Part shown: one piece after another, positions 50,870 through 61,335 of the stretch
Layout of the letters: every line of letters begins with the position of its first letter
Numbering within the stretch: position 1 is the stretch's first letter
NCBI GenBank assembly: GCA_016222825.1
Contig: JACRQF010000012.1
Coordinates: forward strand, 1-64,000
Source: Verrucomicrobiota bacterium
Lineage (GTDB): Bacteria > Verrucomicrobiota > Verrucomicrobiia > CAIQCK01
DNA length: 64,000 bases
Direction of reading: 5' to 3'
Made by a program: the position numbers and the translations under genes
Notes under the pieces: model-generated
The model's input: the letters and a program-made list of their open reading frames with translations, nothing else
What the model was told of the DNA's origin: nothing
Databases searched by the model: none

Positions 50870-51555
50870 GATTGCTTCGTCTCCTTCTCTTGCCGCGCCG
50901 CGAGCGTGCAGAGCGCATGGAGCGCGGCGACCGCGAGCGTGCTGCCACCGCGTGTGCCGTTGATTGCCACGTGTGGAATCGGCAGCGCCATGAGTTCCTC
51001 CTTGCTCTCGATGACGTGAACGAAGCCAACCGGCATCGCCAGCACGAGCGCCGGGCGAATTCGCTCTTCGATGATCATGCGGTTGAGTTCGAGCAACGCC
51101 ACGGGCGCGTTGCCGAACACCGCGATGCCGCCGTCGAGCATTGGGCGCGCTTTACGGATAGCGAAGAGCGAGCGCGGGAGGTTGCTCTCGGCGGATTGTC
51201 GGGCGACGTCTGCATCGGCGACATGGCAGAGAATCCTGTCGGTGCTGTAGCTGGCGTTGGCGCTCTTCAATCGCGGCAGCGACAGCCCAGCGCGAATCAT
51301 GTTCGAGTCCACGTAGATTGGCCGGCCTTGACGCAACGCGGCTATGCCCGACTCAATGACATTCGGCGAGAAGCGCACCAGTTCGCCAAGTGACAGGTCG
51401 CCGGTGGTATGGATCATCCGGCGGACGATTTCCCATTGGTCGGCGGAGAAGTCGTGGCGCGTCTCGCGGTCGATCGCCTCGAAGGAACGCTGTTCGATTT
51501 CGGGGCCGCTCAGCGGAGCTGTGAGGAACTTGCGGATGAAAGGTGTCTGGCTCAT
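50866..51555 (-). CDS. cbiC: Cobalt-precorrin-8 methylmutase
   Basis: 229 residues. It has R-M-I-H-T-T-G-D (about 47-54) with the catalytic His, I-Y-V-D-S-N-M-I-R-A-G (about 80), G-N-A-P-V-A-L-L-E-L (about 148) and the M-P-V-G-F-V motif. It moves the methyl from C11 to C12, giving cobyrinate. ATGA overlaps with cbiA and cbiM. Confidence 0.93.
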   Translation of the reverse strand: MSQTPFIRKFLTAPLSGPEIEQRSFEAIDRETRHDFSADQWEIVRRMIHTTGDLSLGELVRFSPNVIESGIAALRQGRPIYVDSNMIRAGLSLPRLKSANASYSTDRILCHVADADVARQSAESNLPRSLFAIRKARPMLDGGIAVFGNAPVALLELNRMIIEERIRPALVLAMPVGFVHVIESKEELMALPIPHVAINGTRGGSTLAVAALHALCTLAARQEKETKQS

Positions 51556-52943
51556 GACGTTTGACGGTTCTCTGCGAGCTTGGCAACGAAGTGCCGGACA
51601 GCCTCCAGCCGAGAAGCAAAATGGAGATGCGCGTAGCTGGCCAGAACCCGGCCTCGCTGGAAACCTTCAGCGACGACTGTGTCGGATTGGCGGTGCCGCA
51701 TCTCGTAGGCTGTCTGCCAGCCTGAGTCCGCCGCAGGACTGCCGATCAACTCGGAGTAATGGAACTCGTGGCCACGCAACCGCTCGCCGCATTTGCCCAG
51801 AAGTGAGTCACGGCTCAGCGTGACCTCGACGTAGCCGAGCGACTTACGGCGCTGGCACATGCGCGTCCACGCCGGTAGCAACCCGAGCATGGCGTGCCGC
51901 GTGCCGCTGGTCGTTTCGATTCCCTGTGCGAGATACATCAGCCCGCCGCATTCGGCGTAGATCAATCCGTCGTCCGCAGCGAACCAACGGATTTCCTGAA
52001 GCAAGCTTTGGTTGGCGGCGAGCGCGGCAGCGTGTTCCTCCGGATAGCCGCCGCCAAAGTAGAGACCGTTGAGGTTGCGCGGAAGCGCCGCGTCTTTCAT
52101 CGGCGAGAACGGAACCAGTTCGCAGCCAGCTTGCTCCAAGGCTTGGAGGTTGTCCGGATAGTAGAAGTGAAACGCTTCGTCGCGGGCGATGCCAAGCGTG
52201 TAGCGCGTCGGAGTTGCAGAAGGAGCGACAATTGGGATGGCGGACGGTGGCGGTGCTTTCTGTGCGGATTCCATGATCGCGTTCACTGACAAGCCGGTTT
52301 CGATTGCGTTCGCGAGATGGTCGAGCAGGGCAGGGGAGAGGTTTGAGGTGTCGGCGGTCACCAGTCCGAGATGACGGCTCGGCAACTCCGGCAGTGAGTC
52401 CCGTTCCACATAGCCGAGCAGCGGCGGAAGCTTGGCGGCTTTCAGCGAATCGCTCAGCCAACGCGCATGGCGCTGCGAGCCGCAGCGGTTGGCGATCACG
52501 CCCGCCATGCGAAGCTGCGGGTCGAAGCTGGCGTAGCCGTGAACCACCGCCGCCAAGCTCCGCGCCATGCCGTGAGCGTTGGCTACGAGCAACACAGGCG
52601 CATCGAGCCAGCGCGCGATTTCTGCCGTGCTGCCTTCCGAGGAAGCCGGGTCCGCGCCGTCGAAGAGGCCCATGACGCCTTCGATCACGGCGATGTCAGC
52701 GTCCGCCGTAGCGCGGTGGAAAACGCTCTCGACGTGGGCGCAGCCCATCATCCAGCCGTCGAGGTTGTAGCAGGTTCGACCCGAAGCCAGCGCGAGATAG
52801 CCGGGATCGAGATAATCGGGACCGACCTTGAACGTCTGCACCCGCAAACCACGCCGTCGCAGCAAAGTCACCAAGCCCAGCGTCAGCGAGGTTTTGCCGA
52901 CGCCGCTCTGTGTGCCTGCAATGACGATGCGAGGGATGTTCAT
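51552..52943 (-). CDS. cbiA: Cobyrinate a,c-diamide synthase
   Basis: 463 residues. The N-terminal ATP-dependent ligase domain (I-A-G-T-Q-S-G-V-G-K-T-S at about 8-19) is followed by the glutaminase domain with its nucleophile in Y-A-E-C-G-G-L-M-Y-L (about 330-340) and the late H-E-F-H-Y-S-E segment. It amidates the a and c side chains with glutamine. It adjoins cobO without overlap (stop and start abut). Confidence 0.93.
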   Translation of the reverse strand: MNIPRIVIAGTQSGVGKTSLTLGLVTLLRRRGLRVQTFKVGPDYLDPGYLALASGRTCYNLDGWMMGCAHVESVFHRATADADIAVIEGVMGLFDGADPASSEGSTAEIARWLDAPVLLVANAHGMARSLAAVVHGYASFDPQLRMAGVIANRCGSQRHARWLSDSLKAAKLPPLLGYVERDSLPELPSRHLGLVTADTSNLSPALLDHLANAIETGLSVNAIMESAQKAPPPSAIPIVAPSATPTRYTLGIARDEAFHFYYPDNLQALEQAGCELVPFSPMKDAALPRNLNGLYFGGGYPEEHAAALAANQSLLQEIRWFAADDGLIYAECGGLMYLAQGIETTSGTRHAMLGLLPAWTRMCQRRKSLGYVEVTLSRDSLLGKCGERLRGHEFHYSELIGSPAADSGWQTAYEMRHRQSDTVVAEGFQRGRVLASYAHLHFASRLEAVRHFVAKLAENRQTS

Positions 52944-53471
52944 CTAAAACTCCACTCCCGTTTGCGCCCAGACGCCGGCATTCAGCGCGTGCTTCACGCA
53001 CTTCATCTCCGTGACGGTGTCGGCTTCTTCAATGAGCCGCTGGCTTGCGCCGCGACCGGTGAGCACGAGGCAGAGCTTCTCCGGCGCGCTCTGGACTATT
53101 TCCAGAACCTTGTCTTCAGCGATGAGTCCGTGGGCGATGGCGACGCAAATCTCGTCGAGCACGACCAAATCGTATTTGTCCGACGCGACGGCTTCGGCAG
53201 CGGCGGCGAGCGCGCGCTCGGCGGCTTCGCGGTGGACGACGTGTTTCAAACTGGTCGGTGGCGGAATGAATCCCCGGCCCATCTGCACAAGTTCCACGCC
53301 GGGCAGGTTCTGGCACGCGGCCAGTTCGCCGGTCTTGGCGTCCGCTTTGATGAACTGGATCATCTTCACTGCTTGGCTGTGCCCGGCGGCGCGCAGGACC
53401 ATGCCGAGCGCCGCGGTCGTCTTGCCCTTGCCGTCGCCGGTGAAAACCAAAAGTCGTCGGTTCTTCCTCAT
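52944..53471 (-). CDS. cobO: Cob(I)yrinic acid a,c-diamide adenosyltransferase
   Basis: 175 residues, CobA/CobO/BtuR type. It has the P-loop V-F-T-G-D-G-K-G-K-T-T-A-A-L-G (about 9-23), K-M-I-Q-F-I-K (about 37) and the V-V-L-D-E-I strand (about 107) and ends with the usual I-E-x-A-D/E-V-T-E-M...K-H. It transfers the adenosyl group of ATP to Co(I). It is coupled to cbiB by ATGA. Confidence 0.93.
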   Translation of the reverse strand: MRKNRRLLVFTGDGKGKTTAALGMVLRAAGHSQAVKMIQFIKADAKTGELAACQNLPGVELVQMGRGFIPPPTSLKHVVHREAAERALAAAAEAVASDKYDLVVLDEICVAIAHGLIAEDKVLEIVQSAPEKLCLVLTGRGASQRLIEEADTVTEMKCVKHALNAGVWAQTGVEF

Positions 53472-54445
53472 GAATGTCCTCCGTTGCAGAAGCGTGGAAA
53501 TTCAATCATCGCCAGCCGCGCACTTGCGAAGACGACCAAAGCCAGAGCGGCTGTCGTCAGCATCAGCGTGTTGGCGCGCGGAATGTCGCGGCGTTCCAGC
53601 GGACGCGTTGGATCGCCCATGCGTGGGTGCTCTGACGGTTCGCCCCCGTAGTAGTTCGTCCCACCGAGTTGCACGCCCAACGCCCCGGCCACCGCGGCTT
53701 CTGAGAGGCCGGCGTTCGGGCTGGCGTGCTTGCGGCCGTCGCGGAGCCAGATGCGCAACGAGCGAAGAGGGTTGTGACCGAGCAGCGCGGCAGCGACGGC
53801 AACCAACGGCGCTGTGAGTCGCGCCGGCAGGAAGTTGGCAACATCGTCGAGACGCGCCGACGCCCAGCCAAACTGGATGTATCGTTCGTCCTTGTAGCCA
53901 AAGGTCGAGTCCAGCGTGTTCACAGCCTTGTAGAGCATCGCGCCAACCGGCCCACCGAGCACGGCGAAGAACAGTGGCGCTGTCACGCCGTCCACGAGGC
54001 TCTCCGCGACGCTCTCGACGGTGGCGCGCACAACTTCGCGCTCGTCGAGGCGGGCGGTGTCGCGGCCGACAATCATGCCGACGCGCCGGCGGGCTTCGGC
54101 GAGGTTGTTGTTGGTGAGCGCGCGATAAACAGCGTTGGCGTGGCTCGCCAGATCGCGTGCGGCGAAGGCGGTGTAGAGAAGCAGAATCGAGACGATGTCG
54201 CCGGCCAGCGGATGCAATGCGCTGGCGCAGTGGATCAGGCCGAGCGTAACCAAGCCGGTGACACCGAGCACGATGGCCACGGCGATGACGCCGGCGGCGC
54301 GGGCGTTCGGGATGCTGCGGCGGAGCGGAGCTTCCAACGCCGCAGCGAAGCGGCCGATGAGCTTGACCGGATGTGGCAGCCAGCGCGGGTCGCCAAGCAG
54401 GAGGTCCAGCGCGAAGGCGACAATGATTTGGTATTCGAGCCTCAT
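53468..54445 (-). CDS. cbiB: Adenosylcobinamide-phosphate synthase
   Basis: 325 residues, integral membrane protein. It has the N-terminal [18 protein letters not shown] (10-27), G-R-D-T-A-R-L (about 128), [16 protein letters not shown] (about 142-157) and the [12 protein letters not shown] motif. It attaches aminopropanol phosphate to cobyric acid. ATGA overlap with the cobD-cbiP fusion gene. Confidence 0.93.
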   Translation of the reverse strand: MRLEYQIIVAFALDLLLGDPRWLPHPVKLIGRFAAALEAPLRRSIPNARAAGVIAVAIVLGVTGLVTLGLIHCASALHPLAGDIVSILLLYTAFAARDLASHANAVYRALTNNNLAEARRRVGMIVGRDTARLDEREVVRATVESVAESLVDGVTAPLFFAVLGGPVGAMLYKAVNTLDSTFGYKDERYIQFGWASARLDDVANFLPARLTAPLVAVAAALLGHNPLRSLRIWLRDGRKHASPNAGLSEAAVAGALGVQLGGTNYYGGEPSEHPRMGDPTRPLERRDIPRANTLMLTTAALALVVFASARLAMIEFPRFCNGGHS

Positions 54446-57081
54446 CGCAGTCCCATCAGCCGGTAAATCTCCGCGACGTTCAAACTTTTGCGAACAACCT
54501 CGGCGAGTCGCTCAAACGCCGGCTCAAGATCGTAGGAGGTGCATATCTTGCTGAGGGCGGGTAAGCCTCGGCGCGCGCGAAGGCGGTTCACGAACCAGCG
54601 GCGAAACTCGTCGGCGTCAAAAAGACCATGAAGATAAGTGCCCCACGCAAGATTATTGGCGGAGCCAGCACCGATCATCTCGCCGTCGTCGCAGAAGACG
54701 AGCGGCTGCAGACCGTCGCCGCCACTCTGGCCGTGATGAATCTCGTAGCCGTGGACAGTCAGTCCCGATGGTGCGTGCTTCGCGGTGACGCGACGCAGAA
54801 TTTTCTCGCGCTCCAGCACGGTTGAAAGCGGGAGCAAGCCTAGCCCGCAAATCGTCTGTCCGGCGGATTCGATGCTGTGCGGGTCGCCGATTTTCGTGCC
54901 GAGCATCTGGTAGCCGCCGCAGATGCCGATGAACTCGGTCTTGCCAGCATCGGCGAGTTTGTGGATCGCGTCGTCGAAGTTGTGCTGCCGCAGATACGTC
55001 AGATCGCCGATGACGTTCTTGCTGCCGGGCAGGATAACCGCGTCCGGCTGGCCGAGGTCGGCGGCGGAGCGGACGATGCGGAGATGCACGTCGGGTTCGA
55101 GTCGCAGCGCGTCGAAGTCGGTAAAGTTGGAAATGTGCGGAAGGTCAACGACGGCGATCTCGACGTAATCGCCGTTGGCGGCCGACTCCGCTGCACCGCG
55201 GGGCGCGGCCTTGAAGGTCACAGAGTCTTCGTCGGGGAGGCCGAGGTTTTGTAGATACGGCACGACGCCGAGGACGGGCCGGCCCGTGTGGTGCGCGGTG
55301 TAGTCGAGCGCGTCTTTCAGGAGAGGCTCGTTGCCGCGGAACTTGTTGACGACAAAACCGGCGATGAGGTCGCGTTCCCATTCCGCCAGCACTTCCATCG
55401 TGCCGACGAACGACGCAAAGACGCCGCCGCGGTCTATGTCACCCACCAGCAGCACCGGCGCGCCGGCGTGCCGAGCCATGCTCATGTTCACGATGTCGTG
55501 GTGCTTGAGGTTCACCTCGGCAGGGCTGCCGGCGCCTTCGAGCACGATTGCGTCGTAGTCGGCGGCCAGCGACTCGTAGGCTTGCTTGGCCGTCTCGAAC
55601 GCCTGCGGCTTGAAGCGGATGTATTCGCCGACGTTCATGTTGCCGACCGGCTTCCCCATGAGGATGACCTGCGAGCCGGTGTCGGAGTTCGGCTTGAGCA
55701 GGATTGGGTTCATCGCTGCGCTCGGCTCGATGCGGCACGCTTGTGCCTGCACGACCTGCGCGCGGCCCATTTCGCAGCCGTCGCGTGTGACGAACGAGTT
55801 CAGCGACATGTTCTGCGACTTGAACGGCGCGACGCGGAAACCGTCCTGCAACAGGATGCGGCAAAAGGCGGCGGTCAGGATGCTCTTGCCGGCGTTGGAA
55901 CTGGTGCCTTGGAACATGATCGCCGGCGTCCGGCGCTTGAGCGGGGCAGGGCGATGGACGCCGAGCGCGGCGCGAAGCCGGTCACAGAAGAAGGTGTTCT
56001 CCTCTTCGCGGCGCACGGCGATGCGGAAGTAACGTGAGTCAAGGCCATCGAAGTTGTCGCAGACGCGGATGGCGATGCCATCGGCCAGCAAACGCTGCGC
56101 GAGTCTTGGCGCGTCGAAATCATTGCGGTCGAGGCGGATCAGTAAGAAGTTGGCTGCACCGTGATAAACCGTCAGGCCGGGCAGTGAATTCAGCGTGGCG
56201 GCGAGGGCTTCGCGCTGCTGGCAGACGTAGAGTTGCGTCTGACGGACGTATTCGCGGTCGCGCAGCGCGGCGACGCCGACGGCTTGGGCCAGTGTGTTGA
56301 CCGACCATGACGGTTGCAGTTCGCGCAACCGCTGAATTACAACTCGGTCGGCGATGGCGCAGCCGAGTCGCAGGCCGGGGATGGCGAAGAGTTTGGTGAG
56401 CGAGAGGAGGACGATGACGTTTGCAGGGCGGCGTTGCGTGAGACTGTCGAAACCCTCGACAAAATCGCCGAAGGCTTCGTCCACGAGAAAGGTCGTCGCT
56501 GAATGCCTTGCCGCGAGCGAGCGGATGGCGTCGGCGTCGCAGATGTGGCCGGTGGGATTGTTAGGGCGGCAGAGGAAGACGATTTCGTTGCCACCGAGCT
56601 TCGCTTCCAGCAACGCCAAGTCGAGGCTGAAGCCATCAGCTCGGTGCAACGGCATTGTCTCCACGCTCATTCCGGCGAGTTGGCAGGCGCGGGCGTAGTC
56701 GCTGTAGCAGGGGACGGGGATGACAGCGCGCTTCTTGCCGAGAACGCGTGGGAAGAGGTGCAGCAACTCTGTGGAGCCGTTGCCGACGGCGATTTCTTCC
56801 GGAGCGACGCCGTAGCGTTGGGCGGCGGCTTCGACGAGCGCAGCGCACTCGGGGTCGGGGTAATGGGTGAGCGCGGTGACGTGCGAACTGATGAGGGGGC
56901 GGAGCCACTCGGGCGGGCCGAGCGGGTTGATGTTGGCGGAGAAGTCTAGGATGTCACGTTCGGCTTTGCCGGAGGCGCTGGCGAGCTCGCGGAGGTTGCC
57001 GCCATGCGCGGGCACAGCGAGTCCGTGGCATTGGTTTGCCGTGTTCTCGCTGTGGCGGACTGGTGACACACGCTGCTTCAT
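54442..57081 (-). CDS. cobD-cbiP: Fusion of threonine-phosphate decarboxylase and cobyric acid synthase
   Basis: About 879 residues. The N-terminal part (1-370) is a PLP aminotransferase-fold Cob[31 protein letters not shown] and the PLP lysine in S-L-T-K-L-F-A. The C-terminal part (about 390-879) is CbiP/Cob[13 protein letters not shown], then the glutaminase Cys in [10 protein letters not shown] and the H-G-Y-E-I-H-H segment. One chain thus makes aminopropanol phosphate and the cobyric acid it joins. The ATG at 57081 is preferred (57108 is possible); a TTG at 57156 lies in a leader hairpin. It is the first gene of the operon, 110 nt after the riboswitch. Confidence 0.88.
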   Translation of the reverse strand: MKQRVSPVRHSENTANQCHGLAVPAHGGNLRELASASGKAERDILDFSANINPLGPPEWLRPLISSHVTALTHYPDPECAALVEAAAQRYGVAPEEIAVGNGSTELLHLFPRVLGKKRAVIPVPCYSDYARACQLAGMSVETMPLHRADGFSLDLALLEAKLGGNEIVFLCRPNNPTGHICDADAIRSLAARHSATTFLVDEAFGDFVEGFDSLTQRRPANVIVLLSLTKLFAIPGLRLGCAIADRVVIQRLRELQPSWSVNTLAQAVGVAALRDREYVRQTQLYVCQQREALAATLNSLPGLTVYHGAANFLLIRLDRNDFDAPRLAQRLLADGIAIRVCDNFDGLDSRYFRIAVRREEENTFFCDRLRAALGVHRPAPLKRRTPAIMFQGTSSNAGKSILTAAFCRILLQDGFRVAPFKSQNMSLNSFVTRDGCEMGRAQVVQAQACRIEPSAAMNPILLKPNSDTGSQVILMGKPVGNMNVGEYIRFKPQAFETAKQAYESLAADYDAIVLEGAGSPAEVNLKHHDIVNMSMARHAGAPVLLVGDIDRGGVFASFVGTMEVLAEWERDLIAGFVVNKFRGNEPLLKDALDYTAHHTGRPVLGVVPYLQNLGLPDEDSVTFKAAPRGAAESAANGDYVEIAVVDLPHISNFTDFDALRLEPDVHLRIVRSAADLGQPDAVILPGSKNVIGDLTYLRQHNFDDAIHKLADAGKTEFIGICGGYQMLGTKIGDPHSIESAGQTICGLGLLPLSTVLEREKILRRVTAKHAPSGLTVHGYEIHHGQSGGDGLQPLVFCDDGEMIGAGSANNLAWGTYLHGLFDADEFRRWFVNRLRARRGLPALSKICTSYDLEPAFERLAEVVRKSLNVAEIYRLMGLR

Positions 57082-57153
57082 GAGTTGGCGCTGAGGGCTG
57101 CGCCTCATGAAGAGCGGGGCCGGATGGCCGGGACTTCGATGGCTGGCGAGCCT

Positions 57154-57179
57154 CAACCTTATTTGTTGCGAATAAGTTG
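57154..57179 (-). promoter_or_regulatory. Leader hairpin below the riboswitch
   Basis: The arms CAACCTTATT and AATAAGTTG are complementary apart from one extra C. They lie between the riboswitch and the first start codon and may belong to the expression platform. No T-run follows, so translational control or a kissing-loop role is as likely as termination. Confidence 0.4.
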
Positions 57180-57189
57180 GTCGGCCGGC

Positions 57190-57372
57190 TCACTTGCTGG
57201 TGAGCGCGAACCGGTTGAGAACATCGCGGCCGTTATCCGGACTTGAGGCTTCATGCCTTACCCCTGCCTTCACCTCGCACATCGGGTTGGCGTCGAGGGG
57301 ATCGTAGCCTGTTACCGTGGCGCAACCGTTCCCGAATCGCACGGGATTCCCTGCGCCGCGACGTCACTGATA
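57190..57372 (-). promoter_or_regulatory. Cobalamin riboswitch
   Basis: On the minus strand the conserved parts appear in order: GGGAATCCCGTGCGATTCGG (about 57329-57352), GCGCCACGGTAAC (57311-57323, matching the GCCACTG-type junction) and the B12 box AAGTCCGGATAACGGCC (57228-57244). A GC-rich closing region flanks them. This is the adenosylcobalamin aptamer layout. It should repress the downstream cobalamin operon when the cofactor is plentiful. Confidence 0.88.
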
Positions 57373-57518
57373 AAGAACATCCTGTGGCGCGCACACTACA
57401 GGCCGCCGTCGGTGGTGTCAATTACTTCGCCGGTGCTGATTCGCCGCTTGCGTTCAATCGGTCGCGCGCCTACGCTGCGCAGCGGACGAGAGTTGAAGAT
57501 CGAAGAAAGGCAACCGCC

Positions 57519-58841
57519 ATGACCCAGCCACAGTTCCGCATTTCCCGGAGACAGTTTCTCAAAGCATCCGCCAGTGTTGTCGGCGCGCCACTTGTTTTGC
57601 GCACGCCGTTGTTTGGAGTGGACGCGCCGGGTAACCGTATCACGATGGGGTGCATTGGCGTCGGACGAATGGGCACGGGCGATTTGCGCGACCTCATGGG
57701 GCGCCAGGGTGTGCAGGTCGTGGCGGTGTGCGATGTGGACTCCAAGCGCCTTGCCAACGCCAAGAGCACGGTTGAGAAGCAATACGCCACTGCGAAAGGC
57801 GGCGGCAGCTACAAAGGTTGCGGCGCCTACGGCGATTTCCGCGAGCTGATCGCACGGGCGGACATTGACGCGGTGCAGATCTGCACGCCGGACCACTGGC
57901 ACGCCATCCCGGCGATTGAAGCGGCGCGGGCGGGCAAGGACTTGTTCGTGCAGAAACCGCTGACCTACTCACTGCAGGAAGGCCGTGTCCTGAGCGACAC
58001 CGTGCGGCGTTACGGGCGCATATTGCAGGTTGGTTCGCAGCATCGCTCGAACAACCGCGTTCGGTTCGCTTGCGAGCTGGTGCGCAACGGGCGGATCGGG
58101 AAGTTGCACACGGTCAAGGTTGGCCTGCCGACGGATCCGGCAGGGCCGGTTCGCGCCGCGACACCACCGCCGAAGGAGTTGAACTACAACATGTGGCTCG
58201 GCCCCGCGCCGTGGGCGGACTATGTCGAGGACCGCGTGCATCCGCAGAATGACCTCGGCCGGCCGGGCTGGCTGCGTGTCACCGACTACTGCCTCGGCAT
58301 GATCACCGGCTGGGGCGCGCACTACAACGACATCGCCCACTGGGGCATGGGAACGGAACTGACCGGTCCCGTCGAGATCGAAGGCCAGGCGACCTACCCA
58401 ACCGAAGGCGTGTGGGACGTGCACGGCGGGTTCCACATCGAATACACCTACACCAACGGCCTGAGGATGATTTGCGCCGACGCCAAGTCGGACCAGTTGG
58501 GTATTCGTTTCGAGGGCAGCGAGGGCTGGGTCTTCGTGGATCCCAGCCGACTCGACGCGCATCCGAAGTCATTGCTGACCTCCGTGATCGGTGCGGACGA
58601 GATTCATCTCTGCGAGAGCCGCCACCACAAGCAGAACTTCCTCGACAGCGTCCGCTCCCGCAAAGACCCCATCGCGCCCGTCGAGGTGGCGCACCGTTCG
58701 TGCAGCGTCTGCATTCTCGGTCACATCGCCATGAAGACCGGTCGCAAACTCAAGTGGGATCCGCAGCAGGAGCGTTTCACCAACAACGACGCCGCCGATC
58801 GCATGCTCGCGCGTCCAGCGCGGGAACCGTGGAATGTCTAG
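57519..58841 (+). CDS. Tat-exported Gfo/Idh/MocA-family oxidoreductase
   Basis: 440 residues from the ATG at 57519, which opens a Tat signal (S-R-R-Q-F-L-K then a hydrophobic stretch). It has Rossmann I-G-V-G-R-M-G (about 46-52), the F-V-Q-K-P-L-T catalytic-lysine motif (about 145) and, later, G-W-G-A-H-Y-N-D-I-A-H-W-G (about 265-277). It is a periplasmic NAD(P)-dependent sugar oxidoreductase with unknown substrate. Its promoter must lie in or beside the riboswitch region, as it diverges from the cobalamin operon. It is paralogous in plan to 33797-35209. Confidence 0.88.
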   Translation: MTQPQFRISRRQFLKASASVVGAPLVLRTPLFGVDAPGNRITMGCIGVGRMGTGDLRDLMGRQGVQVVAVCDVDSKRLANAKSTVEKQYATAKGGGSYKGCGAYGDFRELIARADIDAVQICTPDHWHAIPAIEAARAGKDLFVQKPLTYSLQEGRVLSDTVRRYGRILQVGSQHRSNNRVRFACELVRNGRIGKLHTVKVGLPTDPAGPVRAATPPPKELNYNMWLGPAPWADYVEDRVHPQNDLGRPGWLRVTDYCLGMITGWGAHYNDIAHWGMGTELTGPVEIEGQATYPTEGVWDVHGGFHIEYTYTNGLRMICADAKSDQLGIRFEGSEGWVFVDPSRLDAHPKSLLTSVIGADEIHLCESRHHKQNFLDSVRSRKDPIAPVEVAHRSCSVCILGHIAMKTGRKLKWDPQQERFTNNDAADRMLARPAREPWNV

Positions 58842-58851
58842 TTGAGCAGGG

Positions 58852-61314
58852 TTACTTGATTTCCAACTCGCGCCGCACTTCCAGTTCTTGCCCGCGCCAC
58901 GTCAGGCGCGCGTCGCCAAAGCCGTGGAACAGGCGGGCGCGCTTTCCATCTATCTGCGCCGTGAACAGCACCGGCCCGGTGTAGTTGCGCCCAGCCCAGC
59001 TCGTCGCGTGGAACGCCACGAAGCGCGGCGACTCGATGAGGAAGCCCCACGTTGGCAACCTCACGTTGCCACCCGACTTCGATTGGGTGACGAACTCGGT
59101 CGAGCCAAAGTTCACCGTCACCGTCGTCGCCGAACGACCAACGCCGAATGTGGCCTGCCGCACCGCCCGGTCGGGCGTCAGGAACTCCAACTTCGTCAGC
59201 CGTGTGTGAGTCGTGATGGCTGCGAGTGGGCTGAGAATCTCATGCGTATTTTTCACAAAGCGGTCCATCGGGCACAAGCCCTCAGCCCAACCGTTGTCGG
59301 CGCGCACGAAGCTGGCGCGGTCGCCCAGTGGAGGAGGTGGTCCCGCAGGCGAGAACGAAATCGCCGGTTTCAGCCGCAGCCGTCCCGCCAACACCCGGCC
59401 GTCGCTGCCACCACCGAGCAGTCGCGCGCGCTCAGACCCGCCCGCTCCTCGGAAAAGGCCGATATAGACATCCACGGCGTCTGTTTTCGTCGCGGGCGGC
59501 ACTGTGACCTCGAACGGTCCTTCTTCGATCACGTCGCCTGCGCGCCAAGTCGCCACGGGCCGCGCCGGTGCGTGGTCGTTCTGGAATTGCGGTGGTTGCT
59601 CCTTCCCGAAATGCACGCACACACGCCAGTCGCCTTCACAATCCGCCTCCACTTGCCAGCGATAGCGAATCTGGAATCTGGAATTTGAGATTTGAGACAC
59701 CGACACCACGCTCGGCCTTGCTTTCACTTGCGGCACCGGTTGCTTCCAGTAGAGGTGCGGGTCCAAGCGGTGGTAGTTCAGCGTCCGGCCGCAAAGGACG
59801 TGGTGGGCGACGTATTCGGCAGCGGCTTCCGGCGCGTAGCCGTATTTGCCATGCACGACCATGCAGTCGTGATAGACCATCTCGAACAGTGGCACCACCG
59901 TCGCTCCGAGCTTCTCCGGGTCAATGTTGTTGTGGAAATACCGGCCGCTGACGCCGCTGAGACCCTCGAAGAACTCGCTGTGCGGGATGGCCCACTCGCG
60001 TCCGCACTCGGAGCCGAAGATGCCGAAGACCTTGCGTGAGTAGTCGCTAAGCTCCTGTTTCCAGCGGATGTCGTCGTTGCGAGTCAGGGGATGCTTCGGG
60101 TCAAAACACTCCTGCGGGTCCACGGCGTAAGTCGTGTCGATAAAGTAAGCCTGCGGCCCGAACAGCTTCTGCACCGCCGGCAGGTTTTGCGGCCGTTGGG
60201 CCAACTCCAACGTCTTCGGCGCGCACACGAGCCACGCCCGGCCGCCGAGCCATCGTCCACCCGACATGAGCGAACCGTCAGGCTTCTTCTGGATGCAGTC
60301 CGGGTTCCACGACTTCGCGTCGCGATACATGTCCTGATAGTTGTCGTGGAAGCAGGCGATGTAACCGAGAGACTTGATGCGCGCCACCGCCGCAGCGAGC
60401 GCATCGTTGCCGCCGCATTCGGGGTTCGCCGGCAACGCGTCGGGATGCCGACAGTCGTAGCCGCCTTCGGTCCAGCCGCCGAGCGTAAACAGGCAGCGGT
60501 CCATGCCGAGGTCGCGCTTGAGATGCTCGGCCACCTGCGCAGCCTCGTCGAACGTCCACTTCACTTCCACGCTCTCATCCTTGGTGCTGTCCTCGCTGCG
60601 GCGGCGCGCGAGACAGGTCCAGAGCTTGGCGTTGGATGCGCCGAAGAGCTTCACCACCTCGGGATTGCGCCGTGCCTTGGCGGCGAGCGTGACGGCGAAC
60701 TTCTTTTGCTCGGCGACTTTGCGATAGGCGGCCGCGATGGTGTTCCAGTCGCCGCTGCCCAGCGGCGTCAGGGTGATCGAAAAGATGGCGCTCTCGCAAT
60801 GAGGCGGCCGTCGCGCATGGACCGAGCACTTCAGCGATTGCTTCGTCTTCACCAGCTCAGGCCGGATGTAAGCGTCGTCCCACGTCACCAACAGCGCCGC
60901 TCCGCGCTTGATGAAGCCCATCATGTTCATGTGGCAGCCTTCGTAGCCCGATGTGCTGAAGCTGCGGGTGAACTCCACGGTGCTGTCGGCGGGAATCAAC
61001 AGTCCCTCGCGTGCTGGCACCAGCGCGCATCCCGCGTCGCTCGCGGCAATCTCCAACGCGCCATCGAGCAGCTTGATCGGGTCATTGCCGGTGACAGTGC
61101 TGCGAATTACCACGCTGCGGGCGTCTTTCGACAAGGCAGCGTCTGATATCGCTCCCAAGTCCCACGTCACGCCGCCGCGTTTGTCGAGGAGGGTGACGCG
61201 GCTGCTCGCGGCATCGGTTGAGAGCTTGAGGTTGGTGCTTTCGTTTCGGGTCGCAGCGGAAAGTGAGACCGAAACTGCGAGTAGAGAGACGAGAACGCAA
61301 TGGAAAGTGCTCAT
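58852..61314 (-). CDS. Secreted glycosidase-like protein (DUF5696/GH101-like)
   Basis: 820 residues with a signal peptide (1-21). An N-terminal beta-sandwich (about 25-240) is followed by a TIM-barrel-like region (about 255-560). Its landmarks are F-T-L-G-G-W-T-E-G-G-Y-D (about 275), the acidic strand Y-F-I-D-T-T-Y-A-V-D (about 382) and F-G-S-E-C-G-R-E-W (about 427), which could supply catalytic Asp/Glu. A C-terminal beta domain ends the protein. The build resembles the DUF5696 and endo-alpha-N-acetylgalactosaminidase-like group. The substrate is not known. It ends 10 nt from the convergent oxidoreductase gene, suggesting a local carbohydrate-use cluster. Confidence 0.5.
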   Translation of the reverse strand: MSTFHCVLVSLLAVSVSLSAATRNESTNLKLSTDAASSRVTLLDKRGGVTWDLGAISDAALSKDARSVVIRSTVTGNDPIKLLDGALEIAASDAGCALVPAREGLLIPADSTVEFTRSFSTSGYEGCHMNMMGFIKRGAALLVTWDDAYIRPELVKTKQSLKCSVHARRPPHCESAIFSITLTPLGSGDWNTIAAAYRKVAEQKKFAVTLAAKARRNPEVVKLFGASNAKLWTCLARRRSEDSTKDESVEVKWTFDEAAQVAEHLKRDLGMDRCLFTLGGWTEGGYDCRHPDALPANPECGGNDALAAAVARIKSLGYIACFHDNYQDMYRDAKSWNPDCIQKKPDGSLMSGGRWLGGRAWLVCAPKTLELAQRPQNLPAVQKLFGPQAYFIDTTYAVDPQECFDPKHPLTRNDDIRWKQELSDYSRKVFGIFGSECGREWAIPHSEFFEGLSGVSGRYFHNNIDPEKLGATVVPLFEMVYHDCMVVHGKYGYAPEAAAEYVAHHVLCGRTLNYHRLDPHLYWKQPVPQVKARPSVVSVSQISNSRFQIRYRWQVEADCEGDWRVCVHFGKEQPPQFQNDHAPARPVATWRAGDVIEEGPFEVTVPPATKTDAVDVYIGLFRGAGGSERARLLGGGSDGRVLAGRLRLKPAISFSPAGPPPPLGDRASFVRADNGWAEGLCPMDRFVKNTHEILSPLAAITTHTRLTKLEFLTPDRAVRQATFGVGRSATTVTVNFGSTEFVTQSKSGGNVRLPTWGFLIESPRFVAFHATSWAGRNYTGPVLFTAQIDGKRARLFHGFGDARLTWRGQELEVRRELEIK

Positions 61315-61335
61315 GGTTGGGAACGGCGTCGGTGC

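Noticed and set aside
57156-57156. TTG at 57156 as the cobD-cbiP start
   Set aside because: It falls in the leader hairpin beside the riboswitch. The ATG at 57081 lies immediately before the conserved CobD sequence.
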